Assembly (NCBI GenBank): GCA_947589355.1
Contig: CANPZC010000004.1
Span: forward strand, 1 to 64,000
Reading direction: 5' to 3'
DNA from: an uncultured Clostridia bacterium
Lineage (GTDB): Bacteria; Bacillota; Clostridia; Oscillospirales; Ruminococcaceae
Length of the DNA: 64,000 nucleotides
Part shown: piece by piece, positions 46,736-57,287 of the stretch
How positions within the stretch are numbered: the first letter of the stretch is position 1
Layout: the number at the start of each line of letters is the position of its first letter
Notes under the pieces: generated by a model
Told to the model about the DNA's origin: nothing
The model's database searches: none
What the model saw: the letters and a program-made list of their open reading frames with translations, nothing else
Program-made: the position numbers and the translations under genes

Positions 46736-47026
46736 ATGCTTGTTCTGATAACTTACGATGTGAATACAAACGATGCAGGCGGCAGAAAAAGGCTGCGGCG
46801 CGTGGCAAAATGCTGCGTGAATTACGGAGTCAGGGTGCAAAATTCTGTGTTCGAGTGTATTGCAGATGCGGCGCAGTGGCGTGTGCTGAAACAAAAGCTT
46901 CTTGACGAAATAGATGATACGCGCGATTCGCTGAGATTTTATTACCTTGGCGACGTCAAAAAGGCAAAGTTTGAGCATTATGGCGCAAAGCCGAGCCTGC
47001 AGATGGATAAGCCGCTGATACTTTAG
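46736..47026 (+). CDS. cas2: Cas2, adaptation-complex subunit
   Basis: 96 residues from ATG 46736, four nt after the cas1 stop. Ferredoxin-like fold: MLVLITYDVNTNDAGGRKRLRRVAKCC, with NSVFECIADAAQW and RFYYLG. Its stop codon begins the leader region of the array. Confidence 0.95.
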   Translation: MLVLITYDVNTNDAGGRKRLRRVAKCCVNYGVRVQNSVFECIADAAQWRVLKQKLLDEIDDTRDSLRFYYLGDVKKAKFEHYGAKPSLQMDKPLIL

Positions 47027-47205
47027 GTGCGAGACCGGGTCAAACACGATTTGGCGCATCGTTCGCACCAAAACGGCATACGGCAATATGCCGCATTTTA
47101 GCAAAAACTCCCGAATTTGTTTTGCCGGGCACTTTCGGAAAATTATTATACGGCGAACTGCACAAAACGGTTTTTTATGTAGTTGTAAAAATGTGCAGAT
47201 TTGCT
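47027..47205 (+). promoter_or_regulatory. CRISPR leader
   Basis: 179 nt between cas2 and the first repeat, A+T-rich near the repeat. Two inverted repeats: GGTGCGA/TCGCACC (47026-47032 with 47063-47069) and CGGCATA/TATGCCG (47074-47093, followed by CATTTT). These may act in integration or end the cas transcript. No clear promoter consensus found. Confidence 0.75.
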
Positions 47206-50200
47206 GTCGCTCCCTCATCGGGAGCGTGGATTGAAATTTGTTGTAATTGCCGACCCACACGCCGAAATCCTGTCGCTCCCTCATCGGGAGCGTGGATTGA
47301 AATTCTGAACCTAAATACACAGGCGTGTCACGCCTGTGTCGTCGCTCCCTCATCGGGAGCGTGGATTGAAATTGTGGATAGTCTTGTTAAAAACTCTCAC
47401 GGCTATTGTCGCTCCCTCATCGGGAGCGTGGATTGAAATTGTGTGCGACTGTCAAAAATGTTGTATAAAGTCGTCGCTCCCTCATCGGGAGCGTGGATTG
47501 AAATCCGTCAAACTCTGTCATTACTCGTTCAAGCGTCCGGTCGCTCCCTCATCGGGAGCGTGGATTGAAATTTAAAGATAGTAAGTATCTTACCACAAGT
47601 GATTAGTCGCTCCCTCATCGGGAGCGTGGATTGAAATTTATGTTTTACTTCGGCAGCTCGTGCGGTCTTGGTCGCTCCCTCATCGGGAGCGTGGATTGAA
47701 ATGCGTAATCCTTTGCCGGTTCTCTGTTTGGTCTCCGGTCGCTCCCTCATCGGGAGCGTGGATTGAAATGAGCTGACTTCAATCAAGGACTTGTCGGTTG
47801 TCAGTCGCTCCCTCATCGGGAGCGTGGATTGAAATGTAGCAGACGTAACAGCACGTAGCCAGAAGTTGGTCGCTCCCTCATCGGGAGCGTGGATTGAAAT
47901 ATACGCAGCGTGGAAAAATTCTGTGCGCGATTTAGTCGCTCCCTCATCGGGAGCGTGGATTGAAATGATACATATTCCCGGCGACCCGTGCAAGCTCCTG
48001 CGTCGCTCCCTCATCGGGAGCGTGGATTGAAATTTTTGTGATGTTGCCAATGCTTATAGCACCGTCCAGTCGCTCCCTCATCGGGAGCGTGGATTGAAAT
48101 GATCAGAAAGTACGAAGTTACAGAGGTAGACTACAGGGTCGCTCCCTCATCGGGAGCGTGGATTGAAATAAAAGGTTTCTATTTCCACTTTTGAAGTATC
48201 ACGCGTCGCTCCCTCATCGGGAGCGTGGATTGAAATGCAAATTGCGCCCAGTACAGAACGCCCGGTGATATTGTCGCTCCCTCATCGGGAGCGTGGATTG
48301 AAATATTTCGGGCAGATCATGATCATGTGGGTATCCGCTGTCGCTCCCTCATCGGGAGCGTGGATTGAAATTGCCAGTCAGCAGGTACTCTACGCTCTAC
48401 AAACTGTCGCTCCCTCATCGGGAGCGTGGATTGAAATACCCTTTACCAGTCCACCTCAAGCCGTGCAGACGTCGCTCCCTCATCGGGAGCGTGGATTGAA
48501 ATAGCCATTGTGCTCAGCCTCGCTTTCTGTAACGAGTCGCTCCCTCATCGGGAGCGTGGATTGAAATAGCTAAAGAGTTTGAAAAGGGCGGACATACCGT
48601 GTCGCTCCCTCATCGGGAGCGTGGATTGAAATACAAACACTCCACCTGCATATTCTCGCCAGACGTGGTCGCTCCCTCATCGGGAGCGTGGATTGAAATA
48701 AGTATTTCCCCTGTTAGTCTATCCACTCTAAGCTGTCGCTCCCTCATCGGGAGCGTGGATTGAAATTCCGAAAAGAGCTTGCAAGGGGAGACCCCTTGAC
48801 CCGTCGCTCCCTCATCGGGAGCGTGGATTGAAATCCAATCTGTTGAAGCACCCGTAAGACCTACACCGTGTCGCTCCCTCATCGGGAGCGTGGATTGAAA
48901 TACCAAGCCGGAATTTACAGATTCCATAAAGTCGGTCGCTCCCTCATCGGGAGCGTGGATTGAAATCACAGGTCGTCTCCAAGCTTAGCCCAGTCAATTG
49001 TCGCTCCCTCATCGGGAGCGTGGATTGAAATCTCAAACATTGACGCCGGATCTTGTGCGCCGCTCGCGTCGCTCCCTCATCGGGAGCGTGGATTGAAATA
49101 AGTCTGAAAACCGCAAGGAAGCCGAAGAGTACGCCGTCGCTCCCTCATCGGGAGCGTGGATTGAAATACTCCTTTAAGTGTCGTATTCATACGTGTATTG
49201 TGTCGCTCCCTCATCGGGAGCGTGGATTGAAATTCTGCCATATCTCTTGACTTAGCACGGAAAAGGGGTCGCTCCCTCATCGGGAGCGTGGATTGAAATA
49301 TCATTCGCAACTGCGAATGAAATTCTACGCAAGTCGCTCCCTCATCGGGAGCGTGGATTGAAATCGTACAAGGGTCAGAGCCAGCTAGGCTTAAGGATGT
49401 CGCTCCCTCATCGGGAGCGTGGATTGAAATGGCAATCCTATCAAAGGGCATACTACCGTTATGAGTCGCTCCCTCATCGGGAGCGTGGATTGAAATTTCG
49501 GCTCTTGCTGCCAGTCGTCTAAAAAATTCATGTCGCTCCCTCATCGGGAGCGTGGATTGAAATTTTGCTGTCTTTTTCGTTGTCAAAAGTAAGAGTTGTG
49601 TCGCTCCCTCATCGGGAGCGTGGATTGAAATCCTAAAGCCGCCCGAAGTCATACTGTATTTAATGCGTCGCTCCCTCATCGGGAGCGTGGATTGAAATAT
49701 ACGTCAAGCAGCATATAAGGATACCTAGCGTGGTCGCTCCCTCATCGGGAGCGTGGATTGAAATTGTATGTGACTATGTGCAACGAGGCGACATTTTGGT
49801 CGCTCCCTCATCGGGAGCGTGGATTGAAATGCAGGAACACAAGCAGCAATTGACACGCTTACGAGGCGTCGCTCCCTCATCGGGAGCGTGGATTGAAATA
49901 AAATTCGGGGGTGGAGTATGTCACCCGTGACGAGTGTCGCTCCCTCATCGGGAGCGTGGATTGAAATAGTATGACTATGTATCAGAAAGCTATGTGCAGG
50001 AGTCGCTCCCTCATCGGGAGCGTGGATTGAAATAAACTTTGCCTGACCTTTTATCTCATTCAAAATTGTCGCTCCCTCATCGGGAGCGTGGATTGAAATT
50101 TTATATCGTCCCATACGCCGCCAAAAAACTCTGGTCGCTCCCTCATCGGGAGCGTGGATTGAAATCTCTCAGGTCGCAGCAGCAGCCAGCAAGCTGGGTC

Positions 50201-53200
50201 TGAAGTCGCTCCCTCATCGGGAGCGTGGATTGAAATATTGATTTGGATTGTTCAACCCCCTGAGGTTGATAGTCGCTCCCTCATCGGGAGCGTGGATTGA
50301 AATGCCATAGCGTGTTCTTCGCGCGTTCTGGCATCGCGTCGCTCCCTCATCGGGAGCGTGGATTGAAATAAGGGCGGATAATTCTGCTAATGGTAAGACA
50401 ATGTGTCGCTCCCTCATCGGGAGCGTGGATTGAAATAGCGTAACAATGGACACAATTGTTTCTATCCCGTGTCGCTCCCTCATCGGGAGCGTGGATTGAA
50501 ATGACGTAAGCAAACTAAAGGAGGCTAGTGCTGATGTGTCGCTCCCTCATCGGGAGCGTGGATTGAAATGGTATCTCATTGTTGATATACGCCGCAGCGA
50601 TTTGTCGCTCCCTCATCGGGAGCGTGGATTGAAATTTCGCCCTGCCGCCTTATGTAATGCGTGTATCCGTCGCTCCCTCATCGGGAGCGTGGATTGAAAT
50701 GGTAATGCTCTTTTTCAGCTTTGCCGTGTCTTTGAGTCGCTCCCTCATCGGGAGCGTGGATTGAAATATCTATCGGCTCTTGCTGCTCGGTGTTCTCGGC
50801 GTGTCGCTCCCTCATCGGGAGCGTGGATTGAAATACTAACTCCGTTGCCGCGAATTTGCAAGACTATGTAGTCGCTCCCTCATCGGGAGCGTGGATTGAA
50901 ATACTCGGTCTAAAAACCTCTTGTCGTCATCGTCGTCGTCGCTCCCTCATAGGGAGCGTGGATTGAAATACATATGTTTTCAGACGTTGAAAGAATGTTG
51001 TTGTCGCTCCCTCATAGGGAGCGTGGATTGAAATATAAAATATAAAGAAAGAGGGGCAGGCAATGCTTGGTCGCTCCCTCATAGGGAGCGTGGATTGAAA
51101 TAAGCGAAATTGAAGCAGGCACTGTTATTGCTACCCGTCGCTCCCTCATAGGGAGCGTGGATTGAAATGACATCGGCGAGGCTCTTGAATGGGGCAAGGA
51201 TTGTCGCTCCCTCATAGGGAGCGTGGATTGAAATGTTTATGGTAGCCGCGTCAGGTGATTTACTCGCGGTCGCTCCCTCATAGGGAGCGTGGATTGAAAT
51301 ATAGCTATTAAGCATGTCGCTTACTAAATCGTCAAGTCGCTCCCTCATAGGGAGCGTGGATTGAAATATGATTTTTACCTCACTTATAATATTATTGTGG
51401 CGGTCGCTCCCTCATAGGGAGCGTGGATTGAAATTGTTTACAAACGAGCGTTTGCAATCTGCCTACACCGTCGCTCCCTCATAGGGAGCGTGGATTGAAA
51501 TATTTCTCCTTTTTGTTGTTTATGTAAGGTTTACACGTCGCTCCCTCATAGGGAGCGTGGATTGAAATAGATAATTACCTAACGCAAGGTCGCCAAAATC
51601 GCCGGTCGCTCCCTCATAGGGAGCGTGGATTGAAATACACATAATATTTTGTCCACCAGCTAATGGCATGTCGCTCCCTCATAGGGAGCGTGGATTGAAA
51701 TACCAGTCTTTTTATCTTTTACTACAGGCACAAAGTCGCTCCCTCATAGGGAGCGTGGATTGAAATATCAGTAGTATTTTTCGTTGCATTTGTCAAATAC
51801 GTCGCTCCCTCATAGGGAGCGTGGATTGAAATTGCTTTTGTCATTTTAGACCACTCCTATTTTATATGTCGCTCCCTCATAGGGAGCGTGGATTGAAATA
51901 AGATAGGCAGGGACAACGATGAACTGAGCATGGAGGTCGCTCCCTCATAGGGAGCGTGGATTGAAATAGATACAAAGTTTTTGCGCGGTGACGGTTTTGT
52001 GTGTCGCTCCCTCATAGGGAGCGTGGATTGAAATTTTTTCTGCCGCTCTTGCTCTCGGTCGTCATTTCAGTCGCTCCCTCATAGGGAGCGTGGATTGAAA
52101 TTTTGTGGCAGTACACACAAGAGCCGTACCACTTGTGTCGCTCCCTCATAGGGAGCGTGGATTGAAATATTGATATTTCAAATACAAAAAGCAAAGCAAA
52201 AGCGTCGCTCCCTCATAGGGAGCGTGGATTGAAATATCGTCGGAGCTATGCTCTGATTGCCGTCTATGGCGTCGCTCCCTCATAGGGAGCGTGGATTGAA
52301 ATATGTGCATGTTAGCAAGTACGGCGTGCCGTTTATAAGTCGCTCCCTCATAGGGAGCGTGGATTGAAATAAATCCTTGCGAACGCTTTGACAACACATT
52401 ATATGTCGCTCCCTCATAGGGAGCGTGGATTGAAATACTATTTTTATAAAGAGGGTGTGAAATATGGCAAGTCGCTCCCTCATAGGGAGCGTGGATTGAA
52501 ATTTGTCATCAGCCGTAAGGTAGCGACCGCTCTTTTGTCGCTCCCTCATAGGGAGCGTGGATTGAAATTTGTTCTGCCTGTAAGTTTACTCATCGGTTAT
52601 CCCCGTCGCTCCCTCATAGGGAGCGTGGATTGAAATTTTTTCACCTAGCTGGGAATGCGGCTTTTTGGTGACGCCGCTCCCTCATCGGGAGCGTGGATTG
52701 AAATATACAGCTGCTTGACGAAGCGCACATGAAAACAATGCCGCTCCCTCATCGGGAGCGTGGATTGAAATATCTTTGCAGTCGTCTTAAACCCTGCACC
52801 TCGCGGCGCCGCTCCCTCATCGGGAGCGTGGATTGAAATTTTGGAGCACGCCAAAATTGATAAGTCGCTGCTGAGTCGCTCCCTCATTGGGAGCGTGGAT
52901 TGAAATAACCAGTTTACCGCCGTAAGTTTCTATCTCGCTAAGTCGCTCCCTCATTGGGAGCGTGGATTGAAATATCAGTGTTGCCATACCACCGTGAAAT
53001 GGTGGATGTCGCTCCCTCATTGGGAGCGTGGATTGAAATGTCATTGTCGTCATCTCTGTTCGCGGTAAGCAGGGTCGCTCCCTCATTGGGAGCGTGGATT
53101 GAAATTGTAACCGTACTTGTTGCCGTCGTAGGCTGCGTGTTGGTCGCTCCCTCATCGGGAGCGTGGATTGAAATATCTGCTCTGAGTCACGTTTCAGCCG

Positions 53201-54485
53201 TTCTATCTGCGTCGCTCCCTCATCGGGAGCGTGGTGTTTATCATGTCAACGTACCTCATATATTTTGTCGCTCCCTCATCGGGAGCGTGGATTGAAATAA
53301 CGAAGTCGGAGGCGACGGCGTCGAAGAAGTGAGTCGCTCCCTCATAGGGAGCGTGGATTGAAATTCATCAACGCTTGCCTGAACCTCGCCGAGCACGCCG
53401 GTCGCTCCCTCATAGGGAGCGTGGATTGAAATGAGGAAAGCGACGGCACGGACGGCGCCGGAGAGGTGTCGCTCCCTCATAGGGAGCGTGGATTGAAATG
53501 CCTTCGATCTTGAAGAAAAAAGGGGGAAAACATGGTCGCTCCCTCATAGGGAGCGTGGATTGAAATATGGAGCTTTCTGAGGCGCAAAAGCAGCTTACCT
53601 TGGTCGCTCCCTCATAGGGAGCGTGGATTGAAATGGATTCACCAAAAATATCTTTCAAGTAATCACTTGTCGCTCCCTCATCGGGAGCGTGGATTGAAAT
53701 ATTGTCACCGTTTTCTTCATGCGCACAGCGCAAAAGGTCGCTCCCTCATCGGGAGCGTGGATTGAAATATTGTCACCGTTTTCTTCATGCGCACAGCGCA
53801 AAAAGTCGCTCCCTCATCGGGAGGGTGGATTGAAATGGTGGTGGGAGGGTATTCTGTTACAGCCCAAACAGTCGCTCCCTCATCGGGAGCGTGGATTGAA
53901 ATGGCGTATGCATCTACATCTTTTACAAGCTTTTTGTCGCTCCCTCATCGGGAGCGTGGATTGAAATATCTGCTCTTGCAGCTCTTTTACCGTGGTGTCT
54001 GGTCGCTCCCTCATAGGGAGCGTAGATTGAAATCGAAAACGGAACAATCGGAACTTTCCGAGCAAAAGTCGCTCCTTCATTGGGAGCGTGGATTGAAATG
54101 CTAAATTTTAAATTTAGTGTAAATTCGCGGCGTCGTCGCTCCCTCATCGGGAGCGTGGATTGAAATCTTATCTTGATACTATGGCAACATCTCGAATTTG
54201 TCGCTCCCTCATAGGGAGCGTGGATTGAAATACTAAATTTAAATTTAGCGCGGAACGCAGCACGCTGTCGCTCCCTCATCGGGAGCGTGGATTGAAATGC
54301 GGTACACGGCATTAAGGTGTGCAAAGGCGAAGTCGCTCCCTCATTTGGAGCGTGGATTGAAATTTGGTACATTTCCTCGTGCGTATTATCTCTATACATC
54401 GCTCCCTCATAGGGGAGCGTGGATTGAAATTCATCGGTTTGCACATATTTTTTCTGAAATCGGGTCGCTCCCTCATTCGGCTATC
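47206..54485 (+). CRISPR. Type I-C CRISPR array, about 110 repeats
   Basis: Hand count: 110 repeats including a truncated last one at 54464, hence about 109 spacers. The repeat is 32 bp: GTC, stem GCTCCC, loop TCATC, stem GGGAGC, then GTGGATTGAAAT, the usual I-C form. Spacers are mostly 33-37 nt (period 65-69). Loop base 14 varies in blocks. It is C in repeats 1-56, A in 57-82 (50938-52605) and C with GCC at the 5' end in 83-85 (52673-52808). It is T in 86-89 (52875-53074), C in 90-92, A in 93-97, C in 98-102, then mixed. The distal repeats are mutated (53805, 54002, 54068, 54332, 54398). The repeat at 53211 lacks the last eight bases. The cas2-side leader orients the array left to right. Confidence 0.97.
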
Positions 54486-54537
54486 TGCCGTCAATATCAG
54501 CAACGGGAACACATGAAAATTTTGTGCAAAATGCCCT

Positions 54538-54566
54538 TTGAAATTTCGGCAAAAATGTGTTACCAT
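54538..54566 (+). promoter_or_regulatory. Possible promoter of the second MATE gene
   Basis: TTGAAA (54538-54543), 17-nt spacer, TACCAT (54561-54566). Moderate match. Confidence 0.5.
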
Positions 54567-54585
54567 AATAACAGTGTGTAGCCAC

Positions 54586-54629
54586 AAGGCGTAAGTCCAG
54601 CTTTTTTGGATTTGCGCCTTTTATTTTTT
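54586..54629 (+). terminator. Terminator/attenuator in front of the second MATE gene
   Basis: 14-bp stem (AAGGCGTAAGTCCA with TGGATTTGCGCCTT, two wobbles) and TTTTATTTTTT, ending a few nt before the GGAGG of the MATE gene. It could end the CRISPR transcript or attenuate the MATE gene. Confidence 0.7.
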
Positions 54630-54641
54630 GGAGGTCATTTT

Positions 54642-56075
54642 ATGGGACAATTAAAACAAAACAATTTCTATCTCGCTGAGGAAAAACTCGGCACACTGAT
54701 GAGAAAATACGCTGTGCCATGCATGATTTCTCTGCTTGTGGGTGCGCTTTACAACATCGTCGACCAGATATTCATAGCCAACGCTTCGTACCTCGGTTCT
54801 TACGGAAACGCAGCAAATACGGTGGTTTTCCCGCTTACGGTCATCGCGCTCGCGGTGGCGGTGATGATAGGCGACGGCTGCTGTGCGTTTGTGAGCCTGA
54901 GCCTTGGGAAAGCCAAACCGGAGCGCGCGAGCATAAGCGTTGGCAATGCTGTGGTGCTTTCAGTACTGTCCGGATTTTTACTCACATTTGTGTACCTTGT
55001 GTTTAACAGGCAGATAATCTCACTGTTCGGCGGCACTGTAAATCAGCAGACATTTGACTACTCAAAAGAGTATTTCTTTTGGATAACTTTGGGGATACCG
55101 TTTTACGTTTTTGGGCAGGCGATGAACCCAATTATACGCGCTGACGGCAGCCCACGCTTTGCAATGGTGTCTACATTTTCGGGTGCGGTAATAAACATAA
55201 TTTTAGACCCCGTGTTTATTTTTGTCCTTAAAATGGGCATGAAAGGCGCTGCAATAGCTACCGTTTTAGGTCAGATAGTTACAGCCTTGCTTGCGGTTTG
55301 GTACATCACACATATGAAAACCGTGCGGCTTGAAAGAGTAAGCTTTTTACTTAAAATCAGTATAATTAAACGTACACTTTCACTTGGCATATGCAGTTTT
55401 CTGTCGCAGATCTCGCTTGTGGCGGCGATGGCGGCTATAAATAACATGGTACGGAAATACGGTGCAGCAGACCAAATTTTCGGACAGCAGCAATACGCGC
55501 AGATACCCATGGCGGTGGTAGGGATTGTAATGAAATTTTTCCAGATAGTCATCTCTATCGTCGTCGGTATGGCGGCAGGGTGCATACCTATCGTCGGCTT
55601 CAACATGGGCGCAGGTATGAAAGAGCGCGTAAAAAGGCTGTTTTCAATGCTGTTGTGCGCCGAAGCAGCCGTGGGTGCGGTGTCGCTGCTTATTGCCGAA
55701 GTTTTCCCTCGCCAGCTTATAAAAATTTTCGGTGCGGCAAACGAAAGCTCATATTACACAGACTTTGCCGTAAAAGCTTTTCGCGTGTATTTGTGTATGC
55801 TGGTGTTCGCCTGCGTGAACAAAGCCGCGTTCATATTTTTGCAGGCTATGGGCAAAGCGGCGGCTTCTACAATGCTTTCAATGGTCAGGGAAATAGTTTT
55901 CGGCGTTGGTTTCGCGCTGCTTTTGCCGCAGTTTTTCGGTCTTGACGGAGTGCTTTATTCGATGCCTGTTTCTGACATACTTACTGCGGTAATATCGTTT
56001 ATTGTGATTGCATCTGCATACAGAAAACTCTCTGATAAAAGCGTAAATATTTGTACAGCAGAAAATTTTTCATAA
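54642..56075 (+). CDS. MATE-family efflux transporter (second copy, diverged)
   Basis: 477 residues from ATG 54642 after TTGGAGG (an upstream in-frame ATG lies in the terminator hairpin). About 12 membrane helices; N-terminus LGTLMRKYAVPCMISLLVGALYNIVDQIFIAN with MepA-like character, and the second half repeats the pattern. It is not close to the MATE protein at 34477. Exports unknown cationic compounds by ion exchange. Stands alone between the CRISPR array and the alarmone synthetase gene. Confidence 0.9.
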   Translation: MGQLKQNNFYLAEEKLGTLMRKYAVPCMISLLVGALYNIVDQIFIANASYLGSYGNAANTVVFPLTVIALAVAVMIGDGCCAFVSLSLGKAKPERASISVGNAVVLSVLSGFLLTFVYLVFNRQIISLFGGTVNQQTFDYSKEYFFWITLGIPFYVFGQAMNPIIRADGSPRFAMVSTFSGAVINIILDPVFIFVLKMGMKGAAIATVLGQIVTALLAVWYITHMKTVRLERVSFLLKISIIKRTLSLGICSFLSQISLVAAMAAINNMVRKYGAADQIFGQQQYAQIPMAVVGIVMKFFQIVISIVVGMAAGCIPIVGFNMGAGMKERVKRLFSMLLCAEAAVGAVSLLIAEVFPRQLIKIFGAANESSYYTDFAVKAFRVYLCMLVFACVNKAAFIFLQAMGKAAASTMLSMVREIVFGVGFALLLPQFFGLDGVLYSMPVSDILTAVISFIVIASAYRKLSDKSVNICTAENFS

Positions 56076-56079
56076 CGTA

Positions 56080-56155
56080 TTGACAAACGCTGAAATAAGT
56101 GGTACTATAATATAAAGCAACGGCGCTTCTCCCACAGTTGGGGGCGGCGCTTTTG
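56080..56155 (+). promoter_or_regulatory. Promoter and hairpin leader of the alarmone synthetase gene
   Basis: TTGACA (56080-56085), 17-nt spacer, TACTAT (56103-56108). About ten nt after the start point a stem of GCGCTTCTCCCA with TGGGGGCGGCGC (56123-56150) is followed by TTTTG, terminator-like and ahead of the gene. Possible attenuator. Confidence 0.6.
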
Positions 56156-56182
56156 TATGCAAAAATTATGGAGGCGAATATT

Positions 56183-57172
56183 ATGATAACGCTGAATGAT
56201 TATTTATATTCGGGCGACACGGTACTTAAAATATTGCACGAATATTCGGCAGATCTTAAAAAGTCGGCGATAGAGAACAACAACCCTGTTGACCTTGCTC
56301 ACTGCAATTTTTTGATACAGATGACAGAGCTTCTGGAGCACAACGACTTCCTCACATCGCAGTCGCAGAGGATAAAGGAATTTTACAAATACATGACGCA
56401 GAAATATCCGTTTTTGGCGTTCACATTCAAAGGCAGGATAAAGTCGCTCGTGCGCGCGGAGGAAAAATTTAACGGCTATATTCTTGAGTACATTTATGAT
56501 TATTTTCAGCAGCACGGCAAGTACCCGACTGAAGCAGAGATAAAGAGCAGCCTGTCGTGTTTTCGCGACCTTATCGCATACAGGATAGTTATCTCGCTGC
56601 CGCAGTGCCATATGCAAAGCGCTATTCCGCAGGAGGAGCAGGAGCTGAAATTTTTGTATGAGCTTGCGAATATTCTGCCGCAGTTTCTGGAGGAACGAGG
56701 CTTTACGGCGCAGCTTTCGGGCGATGACCCGACCAAGGCTGATGTGCGGCTGGAAGACGGAAACAAGGCGTATTACAGAGATTATGTGGCGTGTCCGAGG
56801 CCGTCGGGCTACCGCTCGCTGCACATAACTTTTTATGACAATCTTGCAAGATGCTACACTGAATTGCAGCTGCGGACAAAGGAAATGGACGACTTAGCGG
56901 AGATAGGCGCGGCGAACCATTTCGGCTATGAGCGGCAGCAGGAGGAGATACGCTCGAGGCGCGATATAATTCCCGACCACGAGTGCAGATATTTTGACGA
57001 GGCGTATGAGCGTTTTACAAAATTGCAGGCGCTCGACCTCTCGGCGGTGAACGTGAATATGTTCAAGGCGTATGGTAATCAGCTTATCAACGACGGCTGC
57101 GGACTTTTTCGCGGCAGACAGATATTGCCGTTCGAGCATTTATCAAGGTTTCAGAATGACTTGATTGACTAG
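56183..57172 (+). CDS. RelA/SpoT-domain (p)ppGpp synthetase-like protein
   Basis: 329 residues from ATG 56183, eight nt after GGAGG. Synthetase signatures: KGRIKSLVRAEEKF, FRDLIAYRIVI, YVACPRPSGYRSLHITFYDN and ELQLRTKEMDDLAEIGAANHFGYE. No HD hydrolase and no TGS/ACT domains, so it is a single-domain synthetase, but longer than RelP/RelQ-type enzymes because of ~90-residue N- and ~70-residue C-terminal extensions. It makes, or once made, alarmone from GTP/GDP and ATP. Its place between CRISPR and McrBC leaves a defence or toxic-synthetase role open, but no partner antitoxin is obvious. Confidence 0.82.
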   Translation: MITLNDYLYSGDTVLKILHEYSADLKKSAIENNNPVDLAHCNFLIQMTELLEHNDFLTSQSQRIKEFYKYMTQKYPFLAFTFKGRIKSLVRAEEKFNGYILEYIYDYFQQHGKYPTEAEIKSSLSCFRDLIAYRIVISLPQCHMQSAIPQEEQELKFLYELANILPQFLEERGFTAQLSGDDPTKADVRLEDGNKAYYRDYVACPRPSGYRSLHITFYDNLARCYTELQLRTKEMDDLAEIGAANHFGYERQQEEIRSRRDIIPDHECRYFDEAYERFTKLQALDLSAVNVNMFKAYGNQLINDGCGLFRGRQILPFEHLSRFQNDLID

Positions 57173-57225
57173 GGGAGAGCGTTCTTTGAAAAAATATTAA
57201 GCGTAATTATTTGTACACCAAACAC

Positions 57226-57254
57226 TTGCAATCTGCTTCGGAATATGCTATAAT
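57226..57254 (+). promoter_or_regulatory. Promoter of the mcrBC operon
   Basis: TTGCAA (57226-57231), 17-nt spacer, TATAAT (57249-57254), 34 nt before the mcrB ATG. Confidence 0.75.
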
Positions 57255-57287
57255 ATATAAAACGGACCACACATATGGAGGTACATT

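Noticed and set aside
47122..54587. Many open frames on both strands inside the CRISPR array, with repeated peptides such as ISIHAPDEGAT, FQSTLPMRER and SLPHRERGLK
   Set aside because: They are translations of the CRISPR repeat itself, a well-known annotation artefact; no ribosome sites or protein-like bodies.
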